Shown here: piece after piece, positions 28,990 to 37,850 of the stretch
Layout of the letters: each line of letters starts with the position of its first letter
How positions within the stretch are numbered: the first letter of the stretch is position 1
Assembly: GCF_003333305.1 (NCBI RefSeq)
Contig: NZ_QOLD01000028.1
Location: 62,001 to 126,000 of the forward strand
Length of the DNA: 64,000 bases
Direction of reading: 5' to 3'
Origin: Candidatus Colwellia aromaticivorans
Lineage (GTDB): Bacteria > Pseudomonadota > Gammaproteobacteria > Enterobacterales > Alteromonadaceae
Translations under genes and position numbers: made by a program
Notes under the pieces: model-generated
Seen by the model: only the letters and a program-made list of their open reading frames with translations
What the model was told of the DNA's origin: nothing
Database searches by the model: none

Positions 28990-29655
28990 TTATTTATTTA
29001 ACGGTGATGTTACCAACAAATCTAGTTGTTGTTTCATAAAAGCCACGATAAGTGGTTGTGCTTTAATGTTAGGATGGATACCGTCTGTTTGCATCAACTC
29101 AGGCTTTATTGCAATAGACTCCATAAAAAAGGGTAATAAGCTAATATTGCTTATGTTCGCTACTTTAGTAAAAGTCTGATTAAAAAGCTTATTATAACGC
29201 GTGCCATAGTTAGGGGGTATTTTAATATCCATTAAGAATACCTTGATATTTTTTTGCTGAGCTAATTGAATTATTTGTAACAAGTTGTTTTTGATAAGTG
29301 TAGGAGGATAGCCTCTTAAGCCGTCATTTCCGCCTAATTCTACTAATAAATAATCGATATTTTGTTTAGCTAAAATTCTCGGCAAGCGTGTTAAACCGCT
29401 GGCTGTCGTCTCACCGCTGATACTAGCATTAATTAAGGTGTAAGATGCTTTTTGCTGTTGTAAGGCTTCATTGAGTTGGTATACCCAACCTTGATTTTCT
29501 TTCATGCCAAAGCTTGCACTTAGGCTATCACCTAGTATTAAAATAGAACTAGGTTCACTGTTATGATTGTCACTCGCTTGGCTTGAATAAGTAAAAAACA
29601 ACCCAATGCTAGTTATAACCAGTATCGATAAACGAAAGAACGACTTTTTTATCAT
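28990..29655 (-). CDS. tesA: SGNH-type esterase / lysophospholipase TesA
   Basis: The 221-residue protein starts 'MIKKSFFRLSILVITSIGLFF' (split signal peptide, cleaved after 'SQA' or nearby), so it is probably periplasmic. SGNH blocks are 'ILGDSLSASFGM' (catalytic serine), 'ISGETTASGL', 'ELGGNDGLRGY' and 'DGIHPN' (Asp/His). This matches thioesterase I / lysophospholipase L1. The frame extends upstream to 29781 but the start at 29655 fits the signal peptide. It is divergent from ybbA, as in E. coli, and the two start codons overlap by 2 nt. Confidence 0.92.
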   Translation of the reverse strand: MIKKSFFRLSILVITSIGLFFTYSSQASDNHNSEPSSILILGDSLSASFGMKENQGWVYQLNEALQQQKASYTLINASISGETTASGLTRLPRILAKQNIDYLLVELGGNDGLRGYPPTLIKNNLLQIIQLAQQKNIKVFLMDIKIPPNYGTRYNKLFNQTFTKVANISNISLLPFFMESIAIKPELMQTDGIHPNIKAQPLIVAFMKQQLDLLVTSPLNK

Positions 29656-30406
29656 GAAATTAAATTCCGAAATTATTCTTAAAACACAATCGCTTGCAAA
29701 ATACGTTATGCTTGAAGATAAGCAGTTATCTTTATTACAAGACATAAATTTAGCGGTGTCTACAGGAGAAACTATTGCCATAGTTGGCTCATCTGGCTCA
29801 GGTAAAACTACTTTGTTATCACTCTTAGCAGGTTTAGATTTACCCTCTACGGGTGAAGTCTATCTGAAAAACAAATCATTGCACCAATTAAATGAAGAGC
29901 AGCGTAGTCAAGTTAGAGCAGATCATGTTGGTTTTATTTTTCAGCAGTTTCTTTTAATCAGTAGTTTAACCGCCCTAGAAAATGTAATGCTACCCGCAGA
30001 GCTTGCCAATGATGAAAACGCTAAACAACAAGCAATAGACTTATTGGCGCAAGTAGGCTTGAGTGAACGTGCTAATCATTTTCCTGCACAACTCTCAGGC
30101 GGAGAACAACAAAGAGTCGCCATTGCTCGCGCCTTTATCACTAAGCCCGATGTTTTATTTGCTGATGAACCCACCGGTAATTTAGATAAGCAAACCTCAA
30201 CCCATATTGCGGATTTATTATTTGATTTGAATAAGCAGTTTGGCACAACCTTAGTGCTAGTTACCCATGATTTAACATTAGCTCAGCGCTGCCAACGCAG
30301 TGTTGAAATGCAAGGTGGTCGATTAATCAATGATCAAAACTTGTGTGATACTAATACGGAACAGTTAAGTGGCAATACGAAAACAATTCAAGCAGAAGTA
30401 GTATGA
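29654..30406 (+). CDS. ybbA: ABC transporter ATP-binding protein YbbA
   Basis: This 250-residue ATPase has Walker A 'GSSGSGKTT', Q-loop 'FIFQQFLL', signature 'LSGGEQQRVAIARAF', Walker B 'VLFADEPTGNLD' and the H-loop 'VLVTHDL'. It is in the LolD/MacB group and pairs with the YbbP permease, overlapping it by 4 bp (ATGA). The ATG at 29654 matches E. coli YbbA in length before the Walker A. The substrate is uncertain; the link with tesA suggests a role in lipids or esters of the envelope. Confidence 0.93.
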   Translation: MKLNSEIILKTQSLAKYVMLEDKQLSLLQDINLAVSTGETIAIVGSSGSGKTTLLSLLAGLDLPSTGEVYLKNKSLHQLNEEQRSQVRADHVGFIFQQFLLISSLTALENVMLPAELANDENAKQQAIDLLAQVGLSERANHFPAQLSGGEQQRVAIARAFITKPDVLFADEPTGNLDKQTSTHIADLLFDLNKQFGTTLVLVTHDLTLAQRCQRSVEMQGGRLINDQNLCDTNTEQLSGNTKTIQAEVV

Positions 30407-33021
30407 ATTGTTTTATGGCTAATTGGGCAAAACAGTCAATACGGTTATTAAAACATGAACTAAAACGAGGAGAGCTAACTATCATAGTGTTAGCCATTGT
30501 TCTTGGTGTTGCCAGTGTATTTTCGTTAGCAGGATTCTCAGGAAAAATTAAGCAAGCACTTCTCAATGAAAGTACCAGTTTTATTGCCGCTGATCGTGTT
30601 TTACAGACAAGTAGAAAAATAGACTTTCAAAATATAACAACTGAACCAATAGCGTTATCGCGCGATCAGATAACTCAAAAAAGCCAACAACTTAATATTA
30701 AGCAAGCCCAACAAGTATTGATGTCATCTATGGTATTTGCAGGTGATGTTATGGGGTTAGTTGAAATTCAAGCAGTCTCAAATTATTACCCGTTAAGAGG
30801 GGAGCTGCTGGTCAATTATTCAACTAATACAAATGAGTTAGCAGCGGTAAACGCACCAGATTTAGGCACAGTGTTTATTGAAGAAAAAATATTATCACTA
30901 CTTGAAGTAACCATTGGAGATGTTATTGATATTGGTGATAGTCGCTTTGTTATTAAAGCGATAGCCAAACAAATTCCTGATGCTTCTTTTAGTGTTTTTA
31001 CTTCTGGTGCTAAGGTGATTATTAATATTGCCGATCTTGAGAAAACCCAGCTAGTTCAACCGGGCAGCAGGCTTACTTACAAGTATTTATTTTCTGGCGA
31101 TGTTGATGCGATTAAAGCGTTAAGTGTATGGCTTAAACCAAAACTTAATGATAGTCAGCGTTGGTATGATATTCAATCAAAGCAATCACCCTTGGCTAAT
31201 GCGCTAAATAAAGCTGAAAAATATCTATCTCTTGCAAGTTTGTTAGGGATTATTTTAGCAGCAGTAGCCGTTTCAGTTGCCAGCAGACGCTACGCTCAAC
31301 GCCATCAAAGCAGTGTTGGTGTATATAAAGCAATGGGAGCCTCGTTTAGCCATATTAGAAAGTTGTATTATTTACATTGGTCATTATTGAGTGTTGTTAG
31401 CATAGCGCTTGGCTTACTTGTTGGTTATGTCCTTGCACAGCTGGGGCTTTATGCGATACAAGATTATTTACCGGTACAATTAACCTTGGACTCAGTAAGT
31501 GAAACTGGCTTTTCAGGCTTAATCTCATTAGGTTTTTATCCATTAATTATTGCTGTTTTTACCGGTTTACTTTGTGCATTCGCATTTGCCATAACCCCGT
31601 TAAAAGAATTGATAGCCACCTCTCCTTTAGTGGTAATTAGAGGGGCAAGTTTAACACCAAGTCATCAAATGTTTAGGATGCGTGTTGGTAAATTTTTGAT
31701 TCCATTATTAGCACTGCTCTTATTATTATTTGTTTTTAGTAATGACTTGATGTTAAGTGTTAGCTTATTAATTGGCGGTATTCTCGTGTCGGCTTTATTA
31801 TTATTATTTGGCCGTTTATTGATGAAGCTTACACGTAATATTGGTACTAAAGCAGGCGCATCTTGGCATTTAGCATTGGCCAATTTACAACGTAGGGCAC
31901 AAGCGAATAGTGTGCAGCTGGTTAGTTTTACTATCGCGATAAAGTTACTATTGATGATCATCGTTATCAGAAGTGCTTTATTGAGCGAATGGCAAGCGCA
32001 ATTGCCTGAACAAACACCAAACTTGTTTTTAGTTAATATTGCCCAGAACCAAGTTGATAACGTAGAACAGTTTATTGATCAGCAAGGTATTACGGCAAGT
32101 GATATTTATGCCGTTATTCGTGGTAGGTTAAGCGCTATTAACAGCGATAAAATTGCTAAGCAAGTTTCTAAAGAACAAACTGATGGCAGTGACAATGGTC
32201 GTCAAGGTGTAGGAAGAGAGTTGAACTTAACTTGGCGAGAACACTTACCGAAAGAAAATAGTGTCGTGCAAGGTAAATGGTGGCAAAATGATTTAACAGA
32301 TGCTAATAAACCACAAGTATCAATTGAACAAACGCTGGCTAAGCGTTTAGATATAAAATTAGGCGACAGTTTAACCTTTCAACTAGGTAGTGAAGTCATT
32401 ACGGTCCCTGTGACCAGTATTCGAGAAGTTAATTGGCAATCAATGCAGCCAAATTTCTATATGATTTTTAACCCACAAGTATTGGCTGATTATCCAGCTA
32501 GTTATATTTCATCTTTATATGTTTCTGTCGATAAAAAAGATCAGTTACAAAAGTTTCTTAGCGCTTACCCAACGATTAGTGTTATTGATGTTGATGCCAT
32601 GATTGCACAATTGCGCAAGGTAATAGATCAAGTATCTAAAGCGGTTGAGTTTATTTTAGTACTGGTAGTTTTTGCTGGTTGTTTAGTGTTAGTTGCACAA
32701 GTACAGGCGAGTATGGAGGAACGCGAACGAGAAATCGCCATATTAAGAACTATTGGTGCTAAAGGCTCTTTATTGCGTAATAGTATTTTATTAGAATTCG
32801 TTGCGTTAGGTGCTATTGCGGGCTTTATGGCTAGTGTTGCAATGGAGTTGACGGTTTACTTGCTTCAAAGTCATTTATTTAAGATGCAAACGAGTTTTCA
32901 TTTTGAGTATTGGTTATTAGGTATTGTTGCGGGGGCAAGTTTTGTTGGTATAGTGGGGTTACTTAGTTGTTGGCGCCTCCTAAATATGTCGAGTGTTACC
33001 TTAATTCGCCGTACTATGTAA
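30403..33021 (+). CDS. ybbP: FtsX-like ABC permease YbbP
   Basis: This 872-residue protein carries two FtsX-type permease regions and resembles E. coli YbbP. One membrane segment is near residue 25-50 ('IIVLAIVLGVASVFSLAGF'), a first FtsX block at about 270-400, further segments at about 425-470 and 510-525, and a final block at about 750-865. Large soluble parts between them are probably periplasmic. The end 'RREIAILRTIGAKGSLL'-like stretch ('EREIAILRTIGAKGSLLRN') is the typical FtsX coupling signature. It forms an exporter with YbbA. Confidence 0.92.
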   Translation: MNCFMANWAKQSIRLLKHELKRGELTIIVLAIVLGVASVFSLAGFSGKIKQALLNESTSFIAADRVLQTSRKIDFQNITTEPIALSRDQITQKSQQLNIKQAQQVLMSSMVFAGDVMGLVEIQAVSNYYPLRGELLVNYSTNTNELAAVNAPDLGTVFIEEKILSLLEVTIGDVIDIGDSRFVIKAIAKQIPDASFSVFTSGAKVIINIADLEKTQLVQPGSRLTYKYLFSGDVDAIKALSVWLKPKLNDSQRWYDIQSKQSPLANALNKAEKYLSLASLLGIILAAVAVSVASRRYAQRHQSSVGVYKAMGASFSHIRKLYYLHWSLLSVVSIALGLLVGYVLAQLGLYAIQDYLPVQLTLDSVSETGFSGLISLGFYPLIIAVFTGLLCAFAFAITPLKELIATSPLVVIRGASLTPSHQMFRMRVGKFLIPLLALLLLLFVFSNDLMLSVSLLIGGILVSALLLLFGRLLMKLTRNIGTKAGASWHLALANLQRRAQANSVQLVSFTIAIKLLLMIIVIRSALLSEWQAQLPEQTPNLFLVNIAQNQVDNVEQFIDQQGITASDIYAVIRGRLSAINSDKIAKQVSKEQTDGSDNGRQGVGRELNLTWREHLPKENSVVQGKWWQNDLTDANKPQVSIEQTLAKRLDIKLGDSLTFQLGSEVITVPVTSIREVNWQSMQPNFYMIFNPQVLADYPASYISSLYVSVDKKDQLQKFLSAYPTISVIDVDAMIAQLRKVIDQVSKAVEFILVLVVFAGCLVLVAQVQASMEEREREIAILRTIGAKGSLLRNSILLEFVALGAIAGFMASVAMELTVYLLQSHLFKMQTSFHFEYWLLGIVAGASFVGIVGLLSCWRLLNMSSVTLIRRTM

Positions 33022-33115
33022 TAGTGCGTAATGTAGTGTAAAACGGTTGTACCTGTTGTGTTTTATACGGGAATCTTGGAAAATTAACTCTTACTTAATT
33101 CTGGACTCATTATTT

Positions 33116-34180
33116 ATGGGCGTTTCTGCTAAAACAACAAGTATGGTCAAAGTTTTTGTGACTACCGCAGCAATTTTTATTATTTTAGCCGGTATCAAAA
33201 CTGCAGCAAATTTACTCGTTCCATTTTTATTGTCTTTATTTATCGCTATTATATGTAATCCACTTGTAGCTAAAGCGAGTGAGTTTAAAATTCCCAAAGC
33301 TATTTCTGTTATTTTAGTTATTGGTATTTTTGTCACAATAGCATTATCTTTAGCGGGTTTAGTGGGAAATTCGTTAAATGAACTGTCTCAATTAATTCCG
33401 CAATATCGCCTACAATTACAAGAGCAATTTACTTGGATAACCGCTTTTTTATCTCGTTATAACATTCAAGTTTCTTCCGCTATTTTATTGGAATACTTTG
33501 ATCCTGCAGTAGCCATGGGAATGGCAGCAAATATGCTTAGTGGCTTTGGTTCAGTGATGGCTAATTTATTTTTAATCATATTGACGGTAGTTTTTATGCT
33601 ATTTGAGGCATCATCTTTTCCTTTAAAAATTCATTTTGCACTAGATGACCCTGAAATGCGTTTGAAACAAATTGAACGCTTTTTAGAGTCTGTTAATCAC
33701 TATATTGCTATCAAAACTATGGTCAGTATTGCTACCGGTATTGTAGTCTCGGTTATGTTATGGGCTTTTGGTTTAGATTTCTTTCTTTTGTGGGGCGTCT
33801 TTGCTTTTCTACTTAATTACATTCCTAACATTGGTTCTATTATTGCTGCGCTTCCTGCCGTGATATTAGCCGCACTGCAATTAGGTTTAGGGGAAGCGGG
33901 CTTTATTGGTTTAGGTTATGTTGCCATCAATATGGTAATGGGCAATATGATTGAACCCAGATACTTAGGCAAAGGCCTAGGCCTTTCAACGTTGGTAGTA
34001 TTTTTATCCTTGATATTTTGGGGATGGTTGTTAGGTACCGTTGGTATGTTGTTAAGTGTACCTTTAACGATGATTTTAAAAATTGGTTTTGAAAACTCAC
34101 CTGAGGGACGTTGGTTGGCGGTATTATTAAGTGATGAAGAAACTGTCGTGCAAGAAGCTGAACAAGTACAGTCAGCTTAA
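33116..34180 (+). CDS. AI-2E family transporter (PF01594)
   Basis: About 354 residues with seven to eight membrane segments and the family arrangement: paired segments at the N-terminus ('FVTTAAIFIILAGIKTAANLLVPFLLSLFIAII' in pieces), a soluble central part, 'WGVFAFLLNYIPNIGSIIAALPAVILA' and 'GNMIEPRYLGKGLGLSTLVVFLSLIFWGWLLG'. These are signatures of the YdgG/TqsA-PerM family. The ATG at 33116 fits the family N-terminus; an earlier in-frame TTG at 33047 would add an unlike segment. Members move AI-2 or Na+/Li+ in exchange for protons; the substrate here is unknown. Confidence 0.88.
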   Translation: MGVSAKTTSMVKVFVTTAAIFIILAGIKTAANLLVPFLLSLFIAIICNPLVAKASEFKIPKAISVILVIGIFVTIALSLAGLVGNSLNELSQLIPQYRLQLQEQFTWITAFLSRYNIQVSSAILLEYFDPAVAMGMAANMLSGFGSVMANLFLIILTVVFMLFEASSFPLKIHFALDDPEMRLKQIERFLESVNHYIAIKTMVSIATGIVVSVMLWAFGLDFFLLWGVFAFLLNYIPNIGSIIAALPAVILAALQLGLGEAGFIGLGYVAINMVMGNMIEPRYLGKGLGLSTLVVFLSLIFWGWLLGTVGMLLSVPLTMILKIGFENSPEGRWLAVLLSDEETVVQEAEQVQSA

Positions 34181-34195
34181 TTTTACTGTGTTATT

Positions 34196-34600
34196 TTACT
34201 GTACTAGGCTCAATTCCTTTATTCGAGACTGGCTTAAAAGTATATAACACTTCTTATAGGCATTACCTGCGCCTTTATCAGGTGAGATAACAAGGTACTG
34301 CCAACGGCAGTCATTATCTCGAAAGGTAATAAAGTTGCTTTGTGAACGTTTAAACATTTTTAATGTGGAATAACGCCCAGTAATAAGGGCTTTTTCCTCA
34401 AGATTAAAAATATGATTATTAACCCAAGTTTGCAGCTCTCTGTCGACAACGTCTTTGACACCATCTAAACAGCGCGAAAGTTTTTCTGTTGTTTGTTCTG
34501 CTTTTTCACATTCATCTACTGTTTTTTGCGCATAAGACGGCGTAGAAAGTAACAATTGGCTAACAATTAATACATTTAAGGTGAGTAATTTCTTTATCAT
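34196..34600 (-). CDS. LprI-like secreted protein (DUF1311)
   Basis: This 134-residue protein has a signal peptide ending 'PSYAQ' and a mature part with four cysteines. 'DNDCRWQY', 'GAGNAYKKCYILLSQSRIKEL' resembles the DUF1311/LprI domain found in proposed lysozyme-inhibitor-like periplasmic proteins. The role in this organism is unknown. It is convergent with the upstream AI-2E gene with a 15-bp gap. Confidence 0.7.
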   Translation of the reverse strand: MIKKLLTLNVLIVSQLLLSTPSYAQKTVDECEKAEQTTEKLSRCLDGVKDVVDRELQTWVNNHIFNLEEKALITGRYSTLKMFKRSQSNFITFRDNDCRWQYLVISPDKGAGNAYKKCYILLSQSRIKELSLVQ

Positions 34601-34692
34601 TTTGTTTATATTCTAACTTTATAAGTAACTTTATTTCTGAAAATTAATAGCTTAGTTGAAAGCCTCAAATCAAAAGGCTTAAATTAACAGAA

Positions 34693-34995
34693 CTATGCAG
34701 GTAGTACTTTTTTATAAGGTTTAACGGTAACTTTTTTATAAACACCAGCGGCAACATAAGGATCAACATCAGCCCAAGCTTGTGCTTGCGTTAAGCTATC
34801 AAATTCAGCAACAATTAATGAGCCCGTAAACCCAGCAGCTCCTGGGTCGTTACTATCTATGGCAGGACATGGGCCCGCAATTAATAAACGCCCTTGATCT
34901 TGTAAGTTTGTTAAACGGGCTAAATGTTGCTCGCGTACGGCTAAACGTTTTTCTAAGCTGTTATCAACATCTTCACTATAAATTAAGTAGAACAT
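34693..34995 (-). CDS. yciI: YciI family protein
   Basis: The 100-residue protein closely resembles E. coli YciI: '[28 protein letters not shown]', then '[31 protein letters not shown]' (both read in pieces) and '[21 protein letters not shown]'. YciI has a ferredoxin-like fold with a conserved His-Asp pair; its reaction is not firmly known. It precedes nothing in its direction except the LprI-like gene and follows yciB by 44 bp. Confidence 0.93.
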   Translation of the reverse strand: MFYLIYSEDVDNSLEKRLAVREQHLARLTNLQDQGRLLIAGPCPAIDSNDPGAAGFTGSLIVAEFDSLTQAQAWADVDPYVAAGVYKKVTVKPYKKVLPA

Positions 34996-35039
34996 GGGCT
35001 TTCCTATTTCAATTATTATTTGAGGTGTTTTTTAAGGTA

Positions 35040-35663
35040 CTATTTTGGATAGTATTTTTTATCTTCAGGTGATTCACTCATCACACTTGAGGTAATTTCA
35101 ATGCTGTCTTCAAGTACTTCTACTACTTCGTCAGTTTCTTGAGGAAGATACTTGTATAAGGAAAAAATAGAGCCAATAGCAAAGGCAAGTGTTAAGCCAG
35201 TTAAGCCAAAGACTTTAAAGTTCACCCATGTTTCTAAATCATAATTAAAGGCAACATATAAATTAAGCGCTCCTAATAGTGCGAAAAGAGCTGCCCAAGC
35301 AAGGTTTAACTTAACCCAAATAGGCTCGGGTAAGGTTAATGATTCAGATAAAAACTGCTTAATTAAATTTTTCTTAAAACCGTAATAACTCACGATGAGC
35401 GCTAGTGCAAATATCTCATTAATAATGGTTACTTTCCATTTAAGAAAAAGATCATTATGTAAAAATATTGTAAGACCACCAAATACGGCAATCAAACCGA
35501 AAAATATCCAGTTGCGAGTAGGTACTTTTTCTTTTTTGATAACGTAATACATAATTTGCAAAGCAGATGTAGCTATTAAAGAGCCTGTAGCCCAATATAT
35601 GTCAGTAAATTTATTTACTATAAAGAAAATAATTAATGGGATGTATTCTAAAACAGCATGCAT
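35040..35663 (-). CDS. yciB: Inner membrane protein YciB (septation protein A family)
   Basis: This 207-residue protein has about five to six membrane segments and the family opening 'LEYIPLIIFFIVNKFTDIYWATGSLIATSALQI'. YciB/IspZ proteins affect septation and envelope synthesis in Shigella and E. coli. 'LNLAWAALFALLGALNLYVAF' and 'WVNFKVFGLTGLT' are conserved. The C-terminal tail (about 30 residues, acidic) is longer than in E. coli YciB (179 residues). It is probably co-transcribed with yciI. Confidence 0.93.
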   Translation of the reverse strand: MHAVLEYIPLIIFFIVNKFTDIYWATGSLIATSALQIMYYVIKKEKVPTRNWIFFGLIAVFGGLTIFLHNDLFLKWKVTIINEIFALALIVSYYGFKKNLIKQFLSESLTLPEPIWVKLNLAWAALFALLGALNLYVAFNYDLETWVNFKVFGLTGLTLAFAIGSIFSLYKYLPQETDEVVEVLEDSIEITSSVMSESPEDKKYYPK

Positions 35664-35696
35664 ACTTAACCTTAATTGCTAGAGTTGGAAATAGTT

Positions 35697-35963
35697 TATA
35701 CCCGCTTCACTTGAAAATGCTCGTTTCAGGAAGTCTGAGCGACTCATAATCAAGGCACATTTTTTTATTAAGGGTTATTCCCTTAAAAAGAAAGGTAACG
35801 CAGAGTATGATTTGCTCAGCCTTCCCCAATGAGCTAGTTTAGAAACGCTTTATGCTACGTTATTGATTTTGGGAAGGGAACAACCATTCTCTTCAATCAA
35901 CGCCTTGCCTAAAGTCGTTTCTAATTCCAGCTGAATCATGCATCTTCAAGTGAAACGGGTATA
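35697..35963. repeat. 267-bp interspersed element with TATACCC inverted ends
   Basis: The left end TATACCCGCTTCACTTGAA and the inverted right end TATACCCGTTTCACTTGAA are near-perfect inverted repeats. The body matches the element at 63181 over most of its length but lacks a 47-bp insert found there (63361-63407). It carries no gene. Together with the following element it fills the 774-bp gap between yciB and norQ. Confidence 0.85.
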
Positions 35964-36054
35964 TATTGGGTATAATCCAATTTTAATGGATGCAATTTTA
36001 ACGAAACTTAACGTACTTTAATAGTAAAAAGCTAAGTAATAATTTATAACATTA

Positions 36055-36318
36055 GGGTCTGTTGATCTTTCGCGGTTAAATTTTGTTCGAGATAAAAGCG
36101 TTTTAATCGCGGCGAGTAGTGTGTAGCCTAGTCATTCTAAGCAAATTCTACTCAACAAAGAGTAAAACGCTTTTAACCGAATCCATCGGACAGCGTTTGT
36201 TGATCATTTTTACGGCGTTATCGCTTTTTTATGTGGAACAACCACATGACAAAGGCTCTGCCTTGTATAAATACCCAACAAACAACTGCAAAAACAATCT
36301 CGAAAAATCAACAGACCC
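36055..36318. mobile_element. 264-bp MITE-like element with TA target-site duplication
   Basis: GGGTCTGTTGATCTTTCGCG at the left and, inverted, GGGTCTGTTGATTTTTCGAG at the right are terminal inverted repeats with 18 of 20 positions matching. TA is present just outside both ends (36053-36054 and 36319-36320), as left by IS630/Tc1-mariner-type transposition. It has no transposase, so it would need one in trans. Its right end runs into the region that holds the FNR-type box of norQ. Confidence 0.85.
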
Positions 36319-36339
36319 TAGATTACTTCGCACTTTTCA

Positions 36340-36353
36340 ATGATCTTCATCAA
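36340..36353. promoter_or_regulatory. FNR/NnrR/DNR-type box upstream of norQ
   Basis: ATGATCTTCATCAA matches TTGAT-N4-ATCAA at 9 of 10 fixed positions. A class II promoter with the box centred at -41.5 would put its -10 at about 36375-36380, which reads TACTCT. The transcript would start at about 36388, 50 nt before the norQ ATG. Which CRP/FNR-family protein binds is not known. Confidence 0.6.
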
Positions 36354-36437
36354 ATAAAGGGTTGTTGTCGTTTGTACTCTGCTTGTGGACAAGGTATTTT
36401 ACCCGCAAGTAAATTTATAGGATTTAGGTTAATTAAT

Positions 36438-37223
36438 ATGTCAACAAATGAGATTTTTTATCAAGAACAAAACAATGAAGTATCTTTGTTCAATTATGCA
36501 TTCGAGCATCAATTACCTGTTTTAATCAAAGGCCCAACGGGGTGTGGTAAAACACGCTTTATTACCCATATGGCCCAAAAATTAAACAAACCTTTATATA
36601 CCGTAGCCTGTCATGATGATTTAACCGCAGCTGACTTAGTTGGTCGACACTTGATTGGTCCAGAAGGAACTTATTGGCAAGATGGCCCATTAACTAGAGC
36701 AGTAAGAGAAGGGGGGATTTGTTATTTAGATGAAGTAGTTGAAGCACGTAAAGATACTACCGTTGTTTTACATCCGCTTGCTGATGATAGACGTGTTTTG
36801 CCATTAGAGCGAACTGGTGAATTACTTGAAGCAGCGCCTGGCTTTATGTTGGTAGTTTCTTATAATCCCGGTTATCAAAACTTATTAAAGGGCATGAAAC
36901 CAAGTACTAGACAACGCTTTGTTGCTTTACGTTTTGACTATCCTAGTGCCGAAGTTGAACAACAAATATTAATAAAAGAAGCGGGTGCAGATGCACATCT
37001 AGCATTTAAATTGGTTGAGTTAGCTGGCGCATTACGTAAATTAGAACAAAATGATTTAGACGAAGTCGCTTCCACACGATTACTTATCTATGCAGCCCGT
37101 ATGATCGGCTCAGGCATGAATGTATTAGATGTATGTCGTTGTTGTTTGGCAGAGCCATTGTCTGATGATCCACAGACGGTTAACGCATTAATGGATGTAG
37201 CCAAAATATACTTTGATGAGTAA
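36438..37223 (+). CDS. norQ: NorQ, MoxR-type AAA+ ATPase for nitric oxide reductase
   Basis: This 261-residue AAA+ protein has Walker A 'GPTGCGKTRFI' near residue 36, 'DLTAADLVGRHLIGPEGTYWQDGPL', Walker B 'GICYLDEVVEA' and 'SYNPGYQNLLKGMKPSTRQRFVAL', which is the NorQ/CbbQ signature. NorQ and NorD together insert iron into NorB of cytochrome-c nitric oxide reductase. The ATG at 36438 matches the family; the frame extends back through the miniature element, and that part was excluded. The last 8 nt overlap norE. No norC or norB is in the window. Confidence 0.93.
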   Translation: MSTNEIFYQEQNNEVSLFNYAFEHQLPVLIKGPTGCGKTRFITHMAQKLNKPLYTVACHDDLTAADLVGRHLIGPEGTYWQDGPLTRAVREGGICYLDEVVEARKDTTVVLHPLADDRRVLPLERTGELLEAAPGFMLVVSYNPGYQNLLKGMKPSTRQRFVALRFDYPSAEVEQQILIKEAGADAHLAFKLVELAGALRKLEQNDLDEVASTRLLIYAARMIGSGMNVLDVCRCCLAEPLSDDPQTVNALMDVAKIYFDE

Positions 37224-37845
37224 TCAATTGAATGATTCCATAAATAGCAATCCTGAATTCACTTTGGTTGGAATAAAGAATGAACAAATACTAGAAAAAT
37301 GCCTACCGGGCGATTTAGCAATGTGGTTTTTTATCTTAGCTGAGCTAACTGTATTTGCCATTTTATTTATTGGTTTTGCCGTATCTGAGCAATTGAACGC
37401 AGAAATGTTCATTGAAGGGAAGGCTAAACTACATCAAATATCGGGTTTGATTAATACCTTAACATTGATCACGAGTAGTTTTTTTGTTGCGTTAGCATTA
37501 AACGCTATGCACAAAGGTGATGGCAAAAAATCAGCAAAATTACTGGTTATAGCTAAACTTGTTGCAAGTGTTTATATTGCAGTAAAGGTATGGGAGTACA
37601 TGTCTTTATTTGATCAAAATATTGATATTGAAACTAATACCTTTTTTACGCTGTATTTTATGATCACATTTTTTCACTTAATGCATGTTTTGTTAGGGAT
37701 GGTTATTCTTATCTTTATCGCCATGAAAGCGGCTAATAATGAATACAACGCTAGCAATATATCAGGGTATGAATCAGGCGCTAGTTATTGGCATATGGTC
37801 GATATGCTTTGGATTATTCTCTTTCCACTTATTTATGTGATTTAA
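37216..37845 (+). CDS. norE: NorE, cytochrome-c-oxidase subunit III-like protein
   Basis: This 209-residue membrane protein belongs to the haem-copper-oxidase subunit III family and to its NorE branch. It has five or so membrane segments: 'WFFILAELTVFAILFIGFAV', 'ISGLINTLTLITSSFFVALAL', 'FTLYFMITFFHLMHVLLGMVILIF' and the end 'YWHMVDMLWIILFPLIYVI', in which 'SYWHMVDMLWI' is the family signature. NorE supports full NO reductase activity in denitrifiers. It overlaps norQ by 8 nt with an ATG at 37216. Confidence 0.9.
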   Translation: MSNQLNDSINSNPEFTLVGIKNEQILEKCLPGDLAMWFFILAELTVFAILFIGFAVSEQLNAEMFIEGKAKLHQISGLINTLTLITSSFFVALALNAMHKGDGKKSAKLLVIAKLVASVYIAVKVWEYMSLFDQNIDIETNTFFTLYFMITFFHLMHVLLGMVILIFIAMKAANNEYNASNISGYESGASYWHMVDMLWIILFPLIYVI

Positions 37846-37850
37846 CATTT

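Noticed and set aside
36199-36212. FNR-type half site TTGATCATTTTTAC
   Set aside because: It lies inside the MITE, has only one good half, and a better-placed box exists at 36340.
36231-36437. N-terminal extension of norQ
   Set aside because: It runs through the MITE and is unlike NorQ; the family start fits 36438.
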